27,781 bases of DNA, taken from NCBI GenBank assembly GCA_004380135.1, contig QXCR01000261.1, forward strand, positions 1 through 27,781, in the 5' to 3' direction. The position numbers were made by a program, and so were the translations under genes. The DNA is from Stemphylium vesicarium (taxonomy: Eukaryota; Ascomycota; Dothideomycetes; Pleosporales; Pleosporaceae). Each line of letters begins with the position of its first letter. Within the stretch, counting starts at the first letter, position 1. The notes below the pieces were generated by a model. The model saw only the letters and a program-made list of their open reading frames with translations. It searched no databases and had not been told where the DNA came from. Positions 18,033 through 27,760 of this stretch are shown here, in pieces.

Positions 18033-18373
18033 ATGCGACTACATGCTTCGTGTGTCGTGGTGCGGGTGTGAGGGAAGAGGGCTTCAAGGTTACGACGTTG
18101 GTGCCTGGGCTAGTTTGGGCGATGCAGGGGTGCAGAGTCCGCTTAAGAGCGACTGAATCGGACATGGTGAGTTTTCTGACCGCATACCCAGTGGAAGGCC
18201 ATCATGAGAAGTCACGTTCACTTCTAAAAAAAACTATTTGATTCACCCCAAGTGCTCACCGGGCGCTGTCAAGATCCTGCATCCAAGCGAGTTGCCCGTA
18301 TACCTCCACCCTGCCTAGATACTATTCACGTTAAAGTATCAGACATCACAATAGCATTGTAGATTCTGTCAAC
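18033..18373. promoter_or_regulatory. Divergent promoter between the CSA-like and Rrn10-like genes
   Basis: 341-bp shared upstream region. It includes an A7 tract at 18,229-18,235 and no recognised TATA box or regulator site. Confidence 0.4.
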
Positions 18374-19066
18374 ATGATCTCTCGTGACAGCTCCATGTCG
18401 GTGAGTGGGTCTTCGAGACCACGCAAGCGCAGAGCGAACATCTACGACGCGGTGCAGGGTAAGACGCGTAACTTCACTACCAGGCTTGATCTAACGTATC
18501 ATTTAGGAAGAGTCACCCAGGCCGGCTTAGTCGAACATGTCCAAGCTTCGAAATCTTCTAATAAACCATTACGCCCAGACGAAGTTCTCTTCAAGCGGAA
18601 GAATGCGCCAATCCGGTACCAGGAGGCTGACTATTACCCTGCCCATACTCAGTTACCTGCAGACCAGCAACTACCCAGCGGAGAGCTTTCGAGCGCGGTA
18701 CATGCTTATGTCTCAAATCTGTATGCCCGGACCGAGGGGCCTGGCATGCAAAAAGCCTGGAGATGCATTGATGAGACCGCGCTCATTGCCATGAGTATCC
18801 TCATGGAAGAGACAGCACGTAGTGTACTTGGTGAGACTGGTGACTTGGCATTCACTGAAGCAGCTGAAGAAGACGAGGAGCAGCTCTTGGCTCGCAAGAA
18901 CCAATGGACTTTAGCTGGCGAGGGAACGGAGACAGATGGCCGTGGGAAGGAGCGCGGTCGTGCTAGTAAAAAAGAGCGAAGCAAGAAGGAGGCGACTGGT
19001 AAAGTCCGCGATGCTTGGGTCTCTTCTGACGAAGGCTCGCAATACGCATCGGATGAGATGGAATAG
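18374..19066 (+). CDS. Probable Rrn10-like subunit of the RNA polymerase I upstream activation factor
   Basis: Predicted 214 residues from exons 18374-18458 and 18507-19066. A 48-bp in-frame intron (GTAAGA...CTAAC...TAG) is removed between YDAVQ and GRVTQAGL. A basic start (RPRKRRANIYDAV) precedes a conserved core: PDEVLFKRKNAPIRYQEADY, then LSSAVHAYVSNLYAR and CIDETALIAMSILMEE, followed by an acidic stretch and a Lys/Arg/Glu-rich tail (about residues 160-200) that looks like a nuclear, disordered tail. The order (D-E-V-L, aromatic/Pro segment, His-x-Tyr-A-x2-L, then DET[AS]LI helix) parallels yeast Rrn10 as I remember it. Rrn10 helps recruit RNA polymerase I to rDNA promoters. Yeast Rrn10 is shorter and lacks the charged tail. 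The assignment rests on remembered motifs; the gene itself is well supported. Confidence 0.6.
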   Translation: MISRDSSMSVSGSSRPRKRRANIYDAVQGKTRNFTTRLDLTYHLGRVTQAGLVEHVQASKSSNKPLRPDEVLFKRKNAPIRYQEADYYPAHTQLPADQQLPSGELSSAVHAYVSNLYARTEGPGMQKAWRCIDETALIAMSILMEETARSVLGETGDLAFTEAAEEDEEQLLARKNQWTLAGEGTETDGRGKERGRASKKERSKKEATGKVRDAWVSSDEGSQYASDEME

Positions 19067-19262
19067 GCAAGATGGTCGGCTGCTTGCTCTCCATGGTCGT
19101 GCCTACCTTCTCTGGCGGTCGCAAGCTAGCGCACTTTCCTCAAGAAGGCGCAACATATCATGCTGCGCGGCTTTCACCTCACCTTCTATCGCATCTCACC
19201 TTCATACACTTTCTGAAACGTTCTTCAAAAGAGCGAAATCAGAAGTCACAGCTACAGCAGAC

Positions 19263-20016
19263 ATGGTGAGTTTGGACCTAACACCACCATGTACAACACT
19301 AACATGTCCAAGGCTCCCAAGACTCAGCCCAACCCGCAAAAGGCAGCCTCTATTCTAGCCTGGTTTCACAAGACTGCACAGGCCCATAGCATCAAGGATC
19401 TTGAAAAGACGTTGCCTCAAGTTTCTTCTATAAACGGCATGCAAGTCAAAGACTACCTGCAAGCTCTTTCAGACGACAACAAGATTCGGGTCGAGAAGAT
19501 TGGCAGCGGCAACTGGTACTGGAGCTTTCCAGCAGATGAGAAAAAGGCAAAAGATGCTGCACTTGAAAAAGCTCAGGACGAGCATAAAAAGGCCGATGCT
19601 ACTGTCACTGAGCTTCAGGCAAAGGTGGACAACGCCGGAGCCGCTCGCGCTGAGGACGAAGACATGCTTATGGAGCCGGGTAAGCGCGAACATGCCAGTA
19701 CCGCAAACATTGCTGACTTTATCTAGGCGGCGATCGTAAGACTCTCATCACCAAACATAGCGACCTCACAAAGGAGCTTGAGAAACTCCGCACAGAGCTA
19801 GCTGCATACAGTGAGCAGGATCCGGTGGAGATGGAGAAGAAGGCCGCGGAGACTCAACAAGCCCGCCTTGACGCTGAGAAGTATACCGACCAGATACTCG
19901 TCATGCAAGGTTGGCTCAAAGACAAGACAAGCGGTGGAGATGATTTTCTCAATCTACTGAAGTCGCTCTACGACGACGAGTATGACGAAGAAGAGCAAGG
20001 CTTACGTGAGCTATGA
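19263..20016 (+). CDS. mnd1: Meiotic recombination protein Mnd1
   Basis: Predicted 219 residues, typical for Mnd1. Exons: 19263-19265 (the ATG alone), 19313-19679, 19727-20016. Both introns are 47 bp (GTGAGT...ACTAAC...AAG and GTAAGC...CTGAC...TAG). The spliced N-terminus reads MAPKTQPNPQKAASILAWF. A winged-helix part (about 15-75) contains SINGMQVKDYLQALSDDNKI and VEKIGSGNWYWSFPADEK, diagnostic of Mnd1. Two coiled-coil segments follow (about 75-125 and 130-180), then a short C-terminal helical region with WLKDKTSGG and an acidic end. Mnd1 pairs with Hop2 and stimulates Dmc1/Rad51 strand invasion in meiosis. Retaining intron 2 would introduce a stop, so splicing is needed. An ATG inside intron 1 (19289 or 19304) could start a nearly full-length protein from unspliced RNA. 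Confidence 0.9.
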
Positions 20017-20424
20017 GTGCTGGTGGACGTGGGGGTGGGAAGTCACGTATCACCGAGAAGTAGTGGAAGAGACCAACGACTGTCTCAACGTCAGGCAATT
20101 CAGGCAGTAATTTGAACGTACATGTACTCTATTCACACGCACGGGCTTTGTAATATCATTTCGACTCATTCACTGTGCCACTCCCTAACGAGTAGTGCCT
20201 GAGTCATGTTCCGGCGCATGGGCCACGGTCAGCCTTCATTCGCTTCAATTAGAACGGCGTCATCGTAGCTTTCACCAAACGACGACCAAACGCCCTGCCG
20301 TGAATAAAAGGCCTCGCCGGCCCGCCTCTACCGATTTGTCTGTTGCTTTTCTACAAAACCCCCTCACTCCTTACCTACGTACCTTCCTACACATATCCCT
20401 CTACACACAATTTCATACCCCGCG
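20017..20424 (+). promoter_or_regulatory. Mnd1 3' side and Hel2 promoter/leader
   Basis: 408 bp without a gene. The last 80 bp before the Hel2 ATG is a C/T- and A/C-rich leader ending ACCCCGCGATGG, typical of fungal transcripts. No TATA box is obvious. Confidence 0.4.
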
Positions 20425-22848
20425 ATGGCTTCAACTGGCGCCCAAGAGAACACACAGGTCCCTGCAAGCCCGCAGCGGCGGGGCGGAAGAGGTCGCGGAC
20501 GCGGCAGAGGTGCACATGGTGGCCCTGAGGATGGTCACGAGTCTTTTGGCGGGAGAGGCCGTGGAAGGGGCGGCTCCCAAGGTCGAGGGCGAGGCCGCGG
20601 CAACAGGGACGGTCCGGGCGGCCGCGGTGGACATGCGCAGGAAAAGGGCAAAGGACAGGCGATAGAGACACCAGAGGACAGCCAGGCTGCGCCAGCGCTT
20701 GCAAAGCCAGCCCTTCAGCAATCAGACAACGAAGACTCAGACGCCGAGGTCTGTTTCATTTGCGCCTCGCCCGTTCAACACACGGCCATTGCTCCCTGCA
20801 ACCACCGAACATGTCACATTTGCTCTATACGCATGCGAGCGCTGTACAAGACGAAGGCTTGCGCACACTGCAGGACCGAATCCGACCACGTTATTCTCAC
20901 CGACGACGCCGAAAAGAAATACGAGGATTTTTCAAAGACCGACTTTTTCAAATCCGACGATACCCTGGGCATACATTTCGAAAACTCCGGTGTGTTTGAG
21001 GACACCCGCTTGTTGCTCCAGTACAATTGCCCCGATGAGGAGTGCGACGTCGCCTGCTTGGGATGGCCGGATCTGCACCGCCATGTCAGGACGGCGCATG
21101 AGAAAGCCATGTGGTATGTCTTGTCTGTTCACTAGTAGTACAACTCAACTAACGCCTCCAGTGACCTGTGCACACGAAATAAGAAGGTATTCACCCACGA
21201 GCACGAGCTATTCACCAAGGAAGAGCTCCGGAAGCACCAAAAGTTCGGCGACGACAACCCCGGCGCCATCGATCAGAGCGGCTTCAAAGGCCACCCCGAA
21301 TGCGGTTTCTGCAGGCAGCGCTTCTACGGAGACGACGAACTCTACACGCATTGCAGGGACAAGCACGAACGCTGCCATATCTGCGATCGGCGCGAAGGAG
21401 GCAGTAGAAAGCAGCAGTACTACGTCAATTACGATTCCCTCGAGATGCACTTCAGAAAAGACCACTTTCTCTGTCCGGACCGAGAGTGTTTGGAGAAGAA
21501 ATTTGTCGTCTTTGATTCTGAAATGGATCTCAAGGCACATCAGCTAGAGGTACACCCCAACGGTCTATCCAAGGATGCATTGAGAGATGCGCGGAGGGTG
21601 GACATGTCGGGCTTCCAGATTAGAGCACCACACGAACAAGGTCCGGGCAATAATAGACGTGACGATCGAAGGCGTGAAGGTGGTAGAGGACGTGGCAGAG
21701 GGCGAGACCCAAATGCGGAGCCGGTTCCTGCCTCATCTGCTCAGCCTTTGAGCAGAGCCGAACTTGCCTATCAGCGACAGAGGGAGGCGCAAAACACCCA
21801 GTCGGTTACAGGTCGCACATTCGGCGGTCAACTTTCCGCTCCCACTCCTGGAGAAGCGTTCGCAGCTAGACCACCACCGAGCGCTTCTGAGCCTCCCACA
21901 GTCACGGCCTCGCGTCCACCTCCAGCGGCTGCAAACAACATCACAAATGGTATGAGCGCACTCAACATGAACTCACAGTCAGTCAGTGTTACACCACAAA
22001 CTCCTCAAGAGCAAGCTCGGCTGTTGCGCCACAATGCTGTCACCGAACGAGCCACAGCCATGCTCCGGAACAGCGAGATCAAACTACAGGAGTTCAGGGC
22101 AGCAGTATCGGCCTACCGCAATTCCAAAGTGTCAGCAGCACAGCTTATCGAGGGCTTCTTTGCTCTCTTCGACACCAATTCAAAAGAAATGGGAAAGCTC
22201 ATCAAAGAGCTGGCAGACATTTTTGAGATTCCAACCAAGCGGGAAGGGCTGTTGAAGGCATGGAATGATTGGAAAGCTATCAACGAGGACTACCCTTCTT
22301 TGCCCGGCTCTGCCACTGAACAAGCTTTAAGCGGTGGATCTACAGCTCGAGGAGGGTCACGGGTGCTAAAACTGAAAAGCTCAACAGCACAGTCGTCGCG
22401 TTCTACAGCAAATCAGCAGGCTAGCTGGTCTAGCGCATCCTCGAGCAATCCCTTCCCTGCTTTGCCGACACCAGCGGGCCGGGTTGGTGCTAAGCCTGGA
22501 CAGACTCCATGGGCTTCGTCTTCTTCTGCCGCGGCAAGCGCCCGTCCTTCACCTGTACCCTCTCGCGTAGCTTCGTCGACAAACGTGACCAAGAAGAGCA
22601 ACCTAGCAGATGCTTTCCCGGCTCTCCCAGCGGCGGCCAAACCCACCAGTACCATCTTCAGTCCAGGATACACTGGCAATGGGCTGCGGCGAGATAACAG
22701 CGGGCGCAACACCCCCGTAGCAAGTGCGTGGGGTTCCGGATCTGGTGCGAACAGTGGCACAACAACACCAGCACTCGAAGATTCCAGCGCTGGAGGAAAG
22801 AAGAAAGGCAACAAGGGCAAGAAGCAGACGCTCTTTCAATGGGGCTAG
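20425..22848 (+). CDS. hel2: Hel2/ZNF598-type RING E3 ubiquitin ligase
   Basis: Predicted 791 residues from exons 20425-21113 and 21162-22848; the 48-bp intron (GTATGT...CTAAC...CAG) restores HEKAMCDLCTRNKKVF across the junction. Hel2 senses collided ribosomes and ubiquitinates 40S proteins to start ribosome-associated quality control. The N-terminus is RG/RGG-rich (residues 18-70). The RING finger spans about 110-149 (CFICASP...CNHRTCHIC...CAHC). C2H2-type fingers follow: CPDEECDVACLGWPDLHRHV, then HPECGFCRQRFYGDDELYTH, CHICDRR and CPDRECLEKKFVVF. A C-terminal helical domain near residues 535-625 (KLQEFRAAVSAYRNSKVSAA...LIEGFFALF) matches the conserved C-terminal domain of the family. The remainder is disordered Ser/Ala/Pro sequence, ending in a Lys/Gly-rich tail and FQWG. 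Confidence 0.92.
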
Positions 22849-23753
22849 ATGTGTTTCCGTTAGATAGTGTGAAGCCCTTCCAAGGTTTTCTGGGTGGGCC
22901 CACAGCCACGCCGAGACGACTTCTACAAAGATAGCCGAGATCATTTCAGATGTCATGCATAATGATAGCGTGAGCAAGGTAGTGTAAGGTAAAAGGAAAT
23001 ACAAAAAGCATTTTCAATCCACGTGTAACAAATGGTGACTACATATGTGCGTTTGTGTATGGCGGTGTGTGAGGAGCCGTGGGTGGCGCATGTCGCAACC
23101 TAAAGATTTTCTGGATTATTTGCGTCACAATTTTTCATCTTGCGCAAATGGTCTACGCAAAATTTGGACTGGAACAAGAATGACTGGCCGTGAATTACTG
23201 CAGCGCAAGGCAAGGCTGGGAGCGCGCCACGGACCAAAGCGACGGGTCTCTGGGTCGATCTGCGTTAGCTCCCGCGACCCCAGCCGCGGGACGAATGGAG
23301 CACTCGTGATGACCTTGGCCGCAACCCCCCTCACACGATGTGGATGGCGAAAAAAGTGATAAGCGTGGGTGATGCGATCCACGAAAAAGGGTCCTTTTTA
23401 CCATCGCAAGCAGCGCAATTGGATCTTCGCTGCGCGCAATTGAGCCGGGGAGGATGATTATCCCCTAGCCATCACATGATTGCGGCTGCGGGCCTGCCTG
23501 CAGGTTGGTTGCAGGACGCGCGACGCTTGGTTGGAATCGGTTGATAGAGAATAAAATCCCGAACCTTTCGCCTTTGTTCCTCCATCCAACATCACATCCC
23601 CTCTCCCAGTATCCAACTTTCCAGCCCGCCCGGTATTTTACAACAACAACAACAACAGCGACAAAGGGACAAAAGTACAAAACACGACTCGACGTAGCAA
23701 TACCCACCACATATTTCGAGTCGACTGAAACGGTCGAACAACAGCCATTCCGC
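22849..23753 (+). promoter_or_regulatory. Hel2 3' side, velB promoter and long 5' leader
   Basis: 905 bp without a separate gene. Near 23,413-23,442 the 9-bp motif GCGCAATTG occurs twice with a 21-bp period. A CCCCT stress-response-type core follows in TTATCCCCTAG (about 23,458-23,468). The region 23,505-23,753 is open in the same frame as velB and includes a CAA microsatellite near 23,641-23,660. It reads as a C/A-rich leader rather than protein, although an ATG at 23505 could in principle add 83 residues. Confidence 0.4.
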
Positions 23754-24908
23754 ATGGCCGCTGCTCTGGGTCCTTATCCAGGACACCAAGGACACCAAGG
23801 TCATCCGACTCAAGGCCACCCGGTTCAAACTCATCCCTCTCAACCACATCCCCCTCAACCTCACCAAAGCCTGCAAGGACACCCCGCAAACAGGATGAAC
23901 CAAGGACGCGTCGACTCCATCTCGCAGCAACACTACGCCCCGCGCAAAGCAGCGCGGCGGTACGAATTGTCGGTAGAGCAGCAACCCATCCGGGCGCGCA
24001 TGTGCGGCTTTGGCGACAAGGATCGGCGGCCGATTACGCCCCCGCCGTGCATCCGACTTGTAGTGTACGACTCGAAGACAGGGCAAGAGCTCGATTTCAA
24101 CGACATTGACAGCACCTACTTTGTGCTGATGGTGGATCTGTGGAACGAAGAGATGCAGACGCCTGTGAATCTAGTGCGCCACAGCAGCGCGGCGCCGACG
24201 GTGAGCATCAGTAGCAGCACAACGACGTCGTACCCGCCGCCGCCAGAGCGAAGCCACTTTGTCACGACGGCCGCGCTGACGGGCTACGATCCGACGCCGT
24301 ACCGACCGCAGATGCAGGCCCAGGGTATGGTAGCGCCCGGTGGCTACGGCGGCCACACGGGCATGCCCGTGCCTTCGCCGCAACAGGCGCAACAGCAGCA
24401 CCAACAGCAACAACAGCACGGCTACTACCCCAACCCAGCGCCCCCGCAAAGCTACGCCCAGCAATACGCTACCTACCCCTCGCCCGCGCAGACCATGATG
24501 GCCGCCACCCCCATGGGCTCAAACCACACCCGCAACCTCATCGGCATGAACGCCGTAAACGCCTGCCGCCTCAACGACATCAACAACAAACCGGGCTTCT
24601 GGTTCGTGCTGCAGGACCTCAGCGTACGCACCGAAGGTACCTTTCGCCTCAAACTCTTGCTCTTCGACATTGGCCGCGGCGACGGCACGAATGGCACTGT
24701 TTCCAACGATGGGCCTACGCGTGGCAAAGGGGATTGTCTGGCTGTGAATTTCTCAGAGGCGTTTACCGTGTATAGTGCGAAGAAGTTTCCGGGTGTCATT
24801 GAGAGTACGCCGTTGAGTAAGTGCTTTGCGCAGCAGGGGATCAAGATTCCAATTAGGAAGGATGGGCCGAAGTTGCCGAATCAGGCCGAGTATGATGCTG
24901 ATGATTAG
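23754..24908 (+). CDS. velB: Velvet family regulator VelB
   Basis: Predicted 384 residues, no intron; the Aspergillus protein is of similar size. VelB partners VeA (with LaeA) and VosA, entering the nucleus to control sexual/asexual development, spore viability and secondary metabolism. The N-terminus is a Gly/His/Pro/Gln tract with GHQGHQGHP-type repeats. The velvet domain starts near residue 69 (RRYELSVEQQPIRARMCGFG, then PITPPPCIRLVV and FVLMVDLWNEE). It is split by a Gln/Pro/Tyr/Ser-rich insert of about 130 residues, as in other VelB proteins, and resumes at NLIGMNAVNACRLNDINNKP, with FWFVLQDLSVRTEGTFRLK and SEAFTVYSAKKFPGVIEST. The ATG at 23754 was chosen because the upstream in-frame stretch has leader composition and a normal length results. 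The neighbour Hel2 has no functional link. Confidence 0.92.
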   Translation: MAAALGPYPGHQGHQGHPTQGHPVQTHPSQPHPPQPHQSLQGHPANRMNQGRVDSISQQHYAPRKAARRYELSVEQQPIRARMCGFGDKDRRPITPPPCIRLVVYDSKTGQELDFNDIDSTYFVLMVDLWNEEMQTPVNLVRHSSAAPTVSISSSTTTSYPPPPERSHFVTTAALTGYDPTPYRPQMQAQGMVAPGGYGGHTGMPVPSPQQAQQQHQQQQQHGYYPNPAPPQSYAQQYATYPSPAQTMMAATPMGSNHTRNLIGMNAVNACRLNDINNKPGFWFVLQDLSVRTEGTFRLKLLLFDIGRGDGTNGTVSNDGPTRGKGDCLAVNFSEAFTVYSAKKFPGVIESTPLSKCFAQQGIKIPIRKDGPKLPNQAEYDADD

Positions 24909-25727
24909 GTGTTGGGGGTGGGGGTGTTTGTTGGGGCTGGATGGCGGGTGGTTGATGGGGTTGGATGGCGGGTTATATGCTGGGGAGGAGGGTGTATCGC
25001 GAGAAGGGGTGAAGCGAGGACGAAGGTTGAGCAGAGCGGTACTGAATCTTTCTGCTTCTCTCCTGACTTGGAGGTGGCTACGTTAGCCACAGCCTCCCCA
25101 TGACCGAGTACTTTCCTTGGGCGTTGGATATTTTTCTTTATCTCTTCTTGAGTCCTTCTCTTGCTGGTCAACCACATCTTTGTCTTGGGGAGGTTATCTG
25201 TTGGCGTCCATGGGCTTCTTTCTTGTTCTTGGTTCCTGGTTCTTTGCTCTTATCCGTCCGTCCGTCCTTTTGTCTTGCTCTTTCTTGAGGATTGAGATTG
25301 AGTAAAGTGCCACATGGGCAAATGCATGCATGCACACACGTTGTTTTATAGTTTGTAGTTGAATGGAAAAAACGACGGCTTTTCAAGACTATGCTGTTGG
25401 CATAAATTCACGGTTGCTAATGTCATGCACGTTGAGTAAGAGATTGAGGATTAGAGTCCCCATCCCCAGCACATCACCGAAGAAACCGTCTTAGCCTCAT
25501 TTTAACATTATTCGATTTCGTAATTTACAATATATACATACTCTACCAACTTTTTTTTAAATGTAAAAGCAAGCCAACCCAGAAAACACCGTGTGTTGGG
25601 GGTATATTCCAATGATTCCCACTTCCCAGTTCCCACAGCATTCCAGAAGGACGCCCAGCAAGCCCGACAACGCCCAATCATATAACCATCATATACCCAT
25701 ATGCCCATACTCTGAAGTTCCCATAAA
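24909..25727. other. Intergenic region between converging velB and membrane-protein genes
   Basis: 819 bp without a gene. It starts with a G-rich tract (24,910-25,000), continues through a T-rich 3'-UTR-like part with a TCCG/GTCC tetranucleotide run near 25,255-25,267, and ends in the AT-rich 3' side of the minus-strand gene. No RNA gene is recognised. Confidence 0.4.
24933..24973 (+). repeat. G-rich 24-bp tandem repeat downstream of velB
   Basis: GGGGCTGGATGGCGGGT at 24933-24949 recurs as GGGGTTGGATGGCGGGT at 24957-24973 (16 of 17 identical, 24-bp period). With the GGGGG runs at 24,914-24,924 and the GGGG/GGAGGAGGG further on, this makes several closely spaced G runs on the velB mRNA strand, capable in principle of G-quadruplex formation. 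Confidence 0.6.
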
Positions 25728-27432
25728 TCACCCAATGTTAAACTTATCCATCTCCTCATCAATCCAACTCCCCCTCTTGACCCGACTCCTCCGTCTCCAT
25801 CTCTCTTGTCCCGTCCCACCCTCCCCAAAACCACCTCCCATTCCACCTCCCCCACTACCACCACAACCATCACCAACGCGTCCCCTCGTCTCCCACCCAG
25901 GCGAAACATGCACCTGCCGATGATGTTCCGCCGCATGCGTAACACTACTACTCAACCTCCTTGGATCCACAAAATCGGGGTATTGCGTCCCAGACACGAA
26001 ATCGTGGGTGAGTGGATTCCCATTCAGCAAGAGTCTACCAGAAGCCATATTCGCATTCGTATTCGCATTCGCATTCGTATTCGTCGAGCCATTGTTGTTA
26101 TGGTGATGGTGATGGTAGTCCGACGAACTCGCCGTCTTCTCCAACGCAAGCGTGTTCCCCGCACCACCGCCACCATTACTTCCGCCGATGTATCCATTCC
26201 CATTATACAAGTGTGCACTCGCAGGATTCAAGCTATGATCAGATTCCGCGCGGTCGCGCACGAGCTGGATGAGTTTACCCAAGACGGCAAATTCGAGCTT
26301 GAGCTTGATGCTGTAGACGACGCCTTTGAGCGTGGTTTCGATGAGGTAGAGGTTTGCGAATTCGACGGCGAGTAGGGCGAGGTCCATGGTTATTATCAGC
26401 ACGTTGATGGCGAGGAGTTGGTACATTGTTTTGCGGACGCTGGCTTGTTTGAGGTGCGGGTTTATGGCTCCACCGCCACTGCCGCTGCCGACGCTGCCCA
26501 TGTTGTTGTAGTTGGTGGTGGTGGTGTTGTCAAAACTGCGGGCGTCGTCTTGAACGGCTTCAGAGAGTTTGAGCAATCGGATTGTTTCTTTGATGTAGAT
26601 TATCGAGAGGATTGTTTCTTGTACGAAGAAGCCGACCATTTGTGTCTTTTCCATTATCGAGTAGCCGCGGACGAAGCGTTGGAGGGTGGGCCGCGTGAGC
26701 GAGTTGGAGTTTGAACCGAATGTCAGCACCGTGGTAACGGAGTGCAAGACGATGCCGTTGCAGATGATCATGTAGAGAGTCCAGCGGAGGACGCGGCGGG
26801 AGTTTGTGAGGAGGTGGAGGCGGGACCATAGGACGACAGATTGGCCTGTTCATGAATGAGTTACATCTTTCCTCCCTTCCACAGTTGTGTGCCGAAACGT
26901 ACCAGAAACCATAGACCACCACCCCAGCGTAAGCAGAACAACAGCCACATATCCCACATTCTCGTTCGGATCCAACAGCCGGAAGAATTTGATGATGAAG
27001 CCCAGCGAATACGGTATGATGCCGAAAGCGCTCACGACCAGCGACCAAAAGTACAGCCCGCGGTAGCGTTGAAAGGTGACGAAGGCGAGGACGATGAGTT
27101 CGATGGCATTGTAAAGTGCGAGACCGAGCAGGAAAGCGATGATGATTTTGAGCGGGAGTGAATCGCCCGTGTAACCTATTCTCCAATCATCTGTTAGCTC
27201 GACGTTGCTACGTCTTTGCGACACCTGTGTTGTTCTGTGGAGAGCATGGTAACCAAGGATACTGACCTCCAGTGATACCAGCGCCAGCCGAATCAAGCGA
27301 GCCCTGCGCCGGTGTCGTCGTTGCCGGGAACGCAGATGACGTCGCAGTACCCGTCTTACTCCCCGACACCGACAGATAGATAGTTGAAGTAGCAGTCGCA
27401 GTCGTAGAAAGCGGCGATGACATGTCCGCCAT
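25728..27432 (-). CDS. Multi-spanning fungal membrane protein (DUF7703-like)
   Basis: Predicted 518 residues from three exons on the minus strand: 27432-27267, 27175-26903, 26845-25728. Introns are 91 bp (GTCAGT...TAG, joining AGITG to GYTGDSLPL) and 57 bp (GTACGT...CAG, joining WWSMVSG to QSVVLWSRL). A Ser/Thr/Ala-rich N-terminus, probably extracellular, precedes about six or seven hydrophobic helices: IIIAFLLGLALYNAIELIVL, YFWSLVVSAFGIIPYSLGFI, a third around YVAVVLLTLGWWSMVSG, MIICNGIVLHSVTTVL, MVGFFVQETILSIIYI, and LLAINVLIITMDLALLAVEF. The long cytoplasmic tail is rich in Gly, Asn, Thr and His (including five consecutive His) and ends in a basic/acidic segment. This resembles fungal integral membrane proteins grouped as DUF7703 or loosely as Pth11-like receptors; the function is unknown. 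Family naming is tentative, the gene model is good. Confidence 0.75.
26049..26083. repeat. Coding hexanucleotide repeat ATTCG[C/T]
   Basis: Five full ATTCGC/ATTCGT units plus a partial one in the membrane-protein coding exon. On the minus strand they encode an alternating Asn-Thr/Asn-Ala run (NTNANANTNAN). The unit is a multiple of three, so copy-number change keeps the frame. Confidence 0.85.
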
Positions 27433-27760
27433 AGCGAAACAGCGTCACTATCATCCGCGCCCACACCCCCTGCCCAGGGCTTCAATCAACAATTTAGGCA
27501 GCGTCACAAACCCAATCAATCGGCAGCGATTCAAAGCCAACGACGACAACGATGACGAAATGGCGGGATTATTGAAAAACGAAAGCCAGCCTCCACCTCT
27601 ACAACGACGACGACGACGACGACGACAACAACAACAACAAAACAACAAAACAAGAGAGATTGAGAAGGGGGGAGCGGGACGCGGACGCAAATTCCTGTGT
27701 CCGTCCACCGCCCCATGAGTTTACGACTGGACTGGTGTCAAAGCGCACGACATGGCTACC
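27433..27760 (-). promoter_or_regulatory. Upstream region of the membrane-protein gene with ACG/ACA microsatellite
   Basis: 328 bp upstream of the minus-strand ATG. It contains seven ACG units at 27604-27624 running directly into ACA units, that is TGT/CGT triplets on the gene's strand, probably in the 5' leader. No gene is supported here. Confidence 0.4.

Noticed and set aside
20699..21547. 282-codon frame overlapping Hel2
   Set aside because: It is an out-of-frame shadow of the zinc-finger region; the real frame carries the RING and C2H2 residues.
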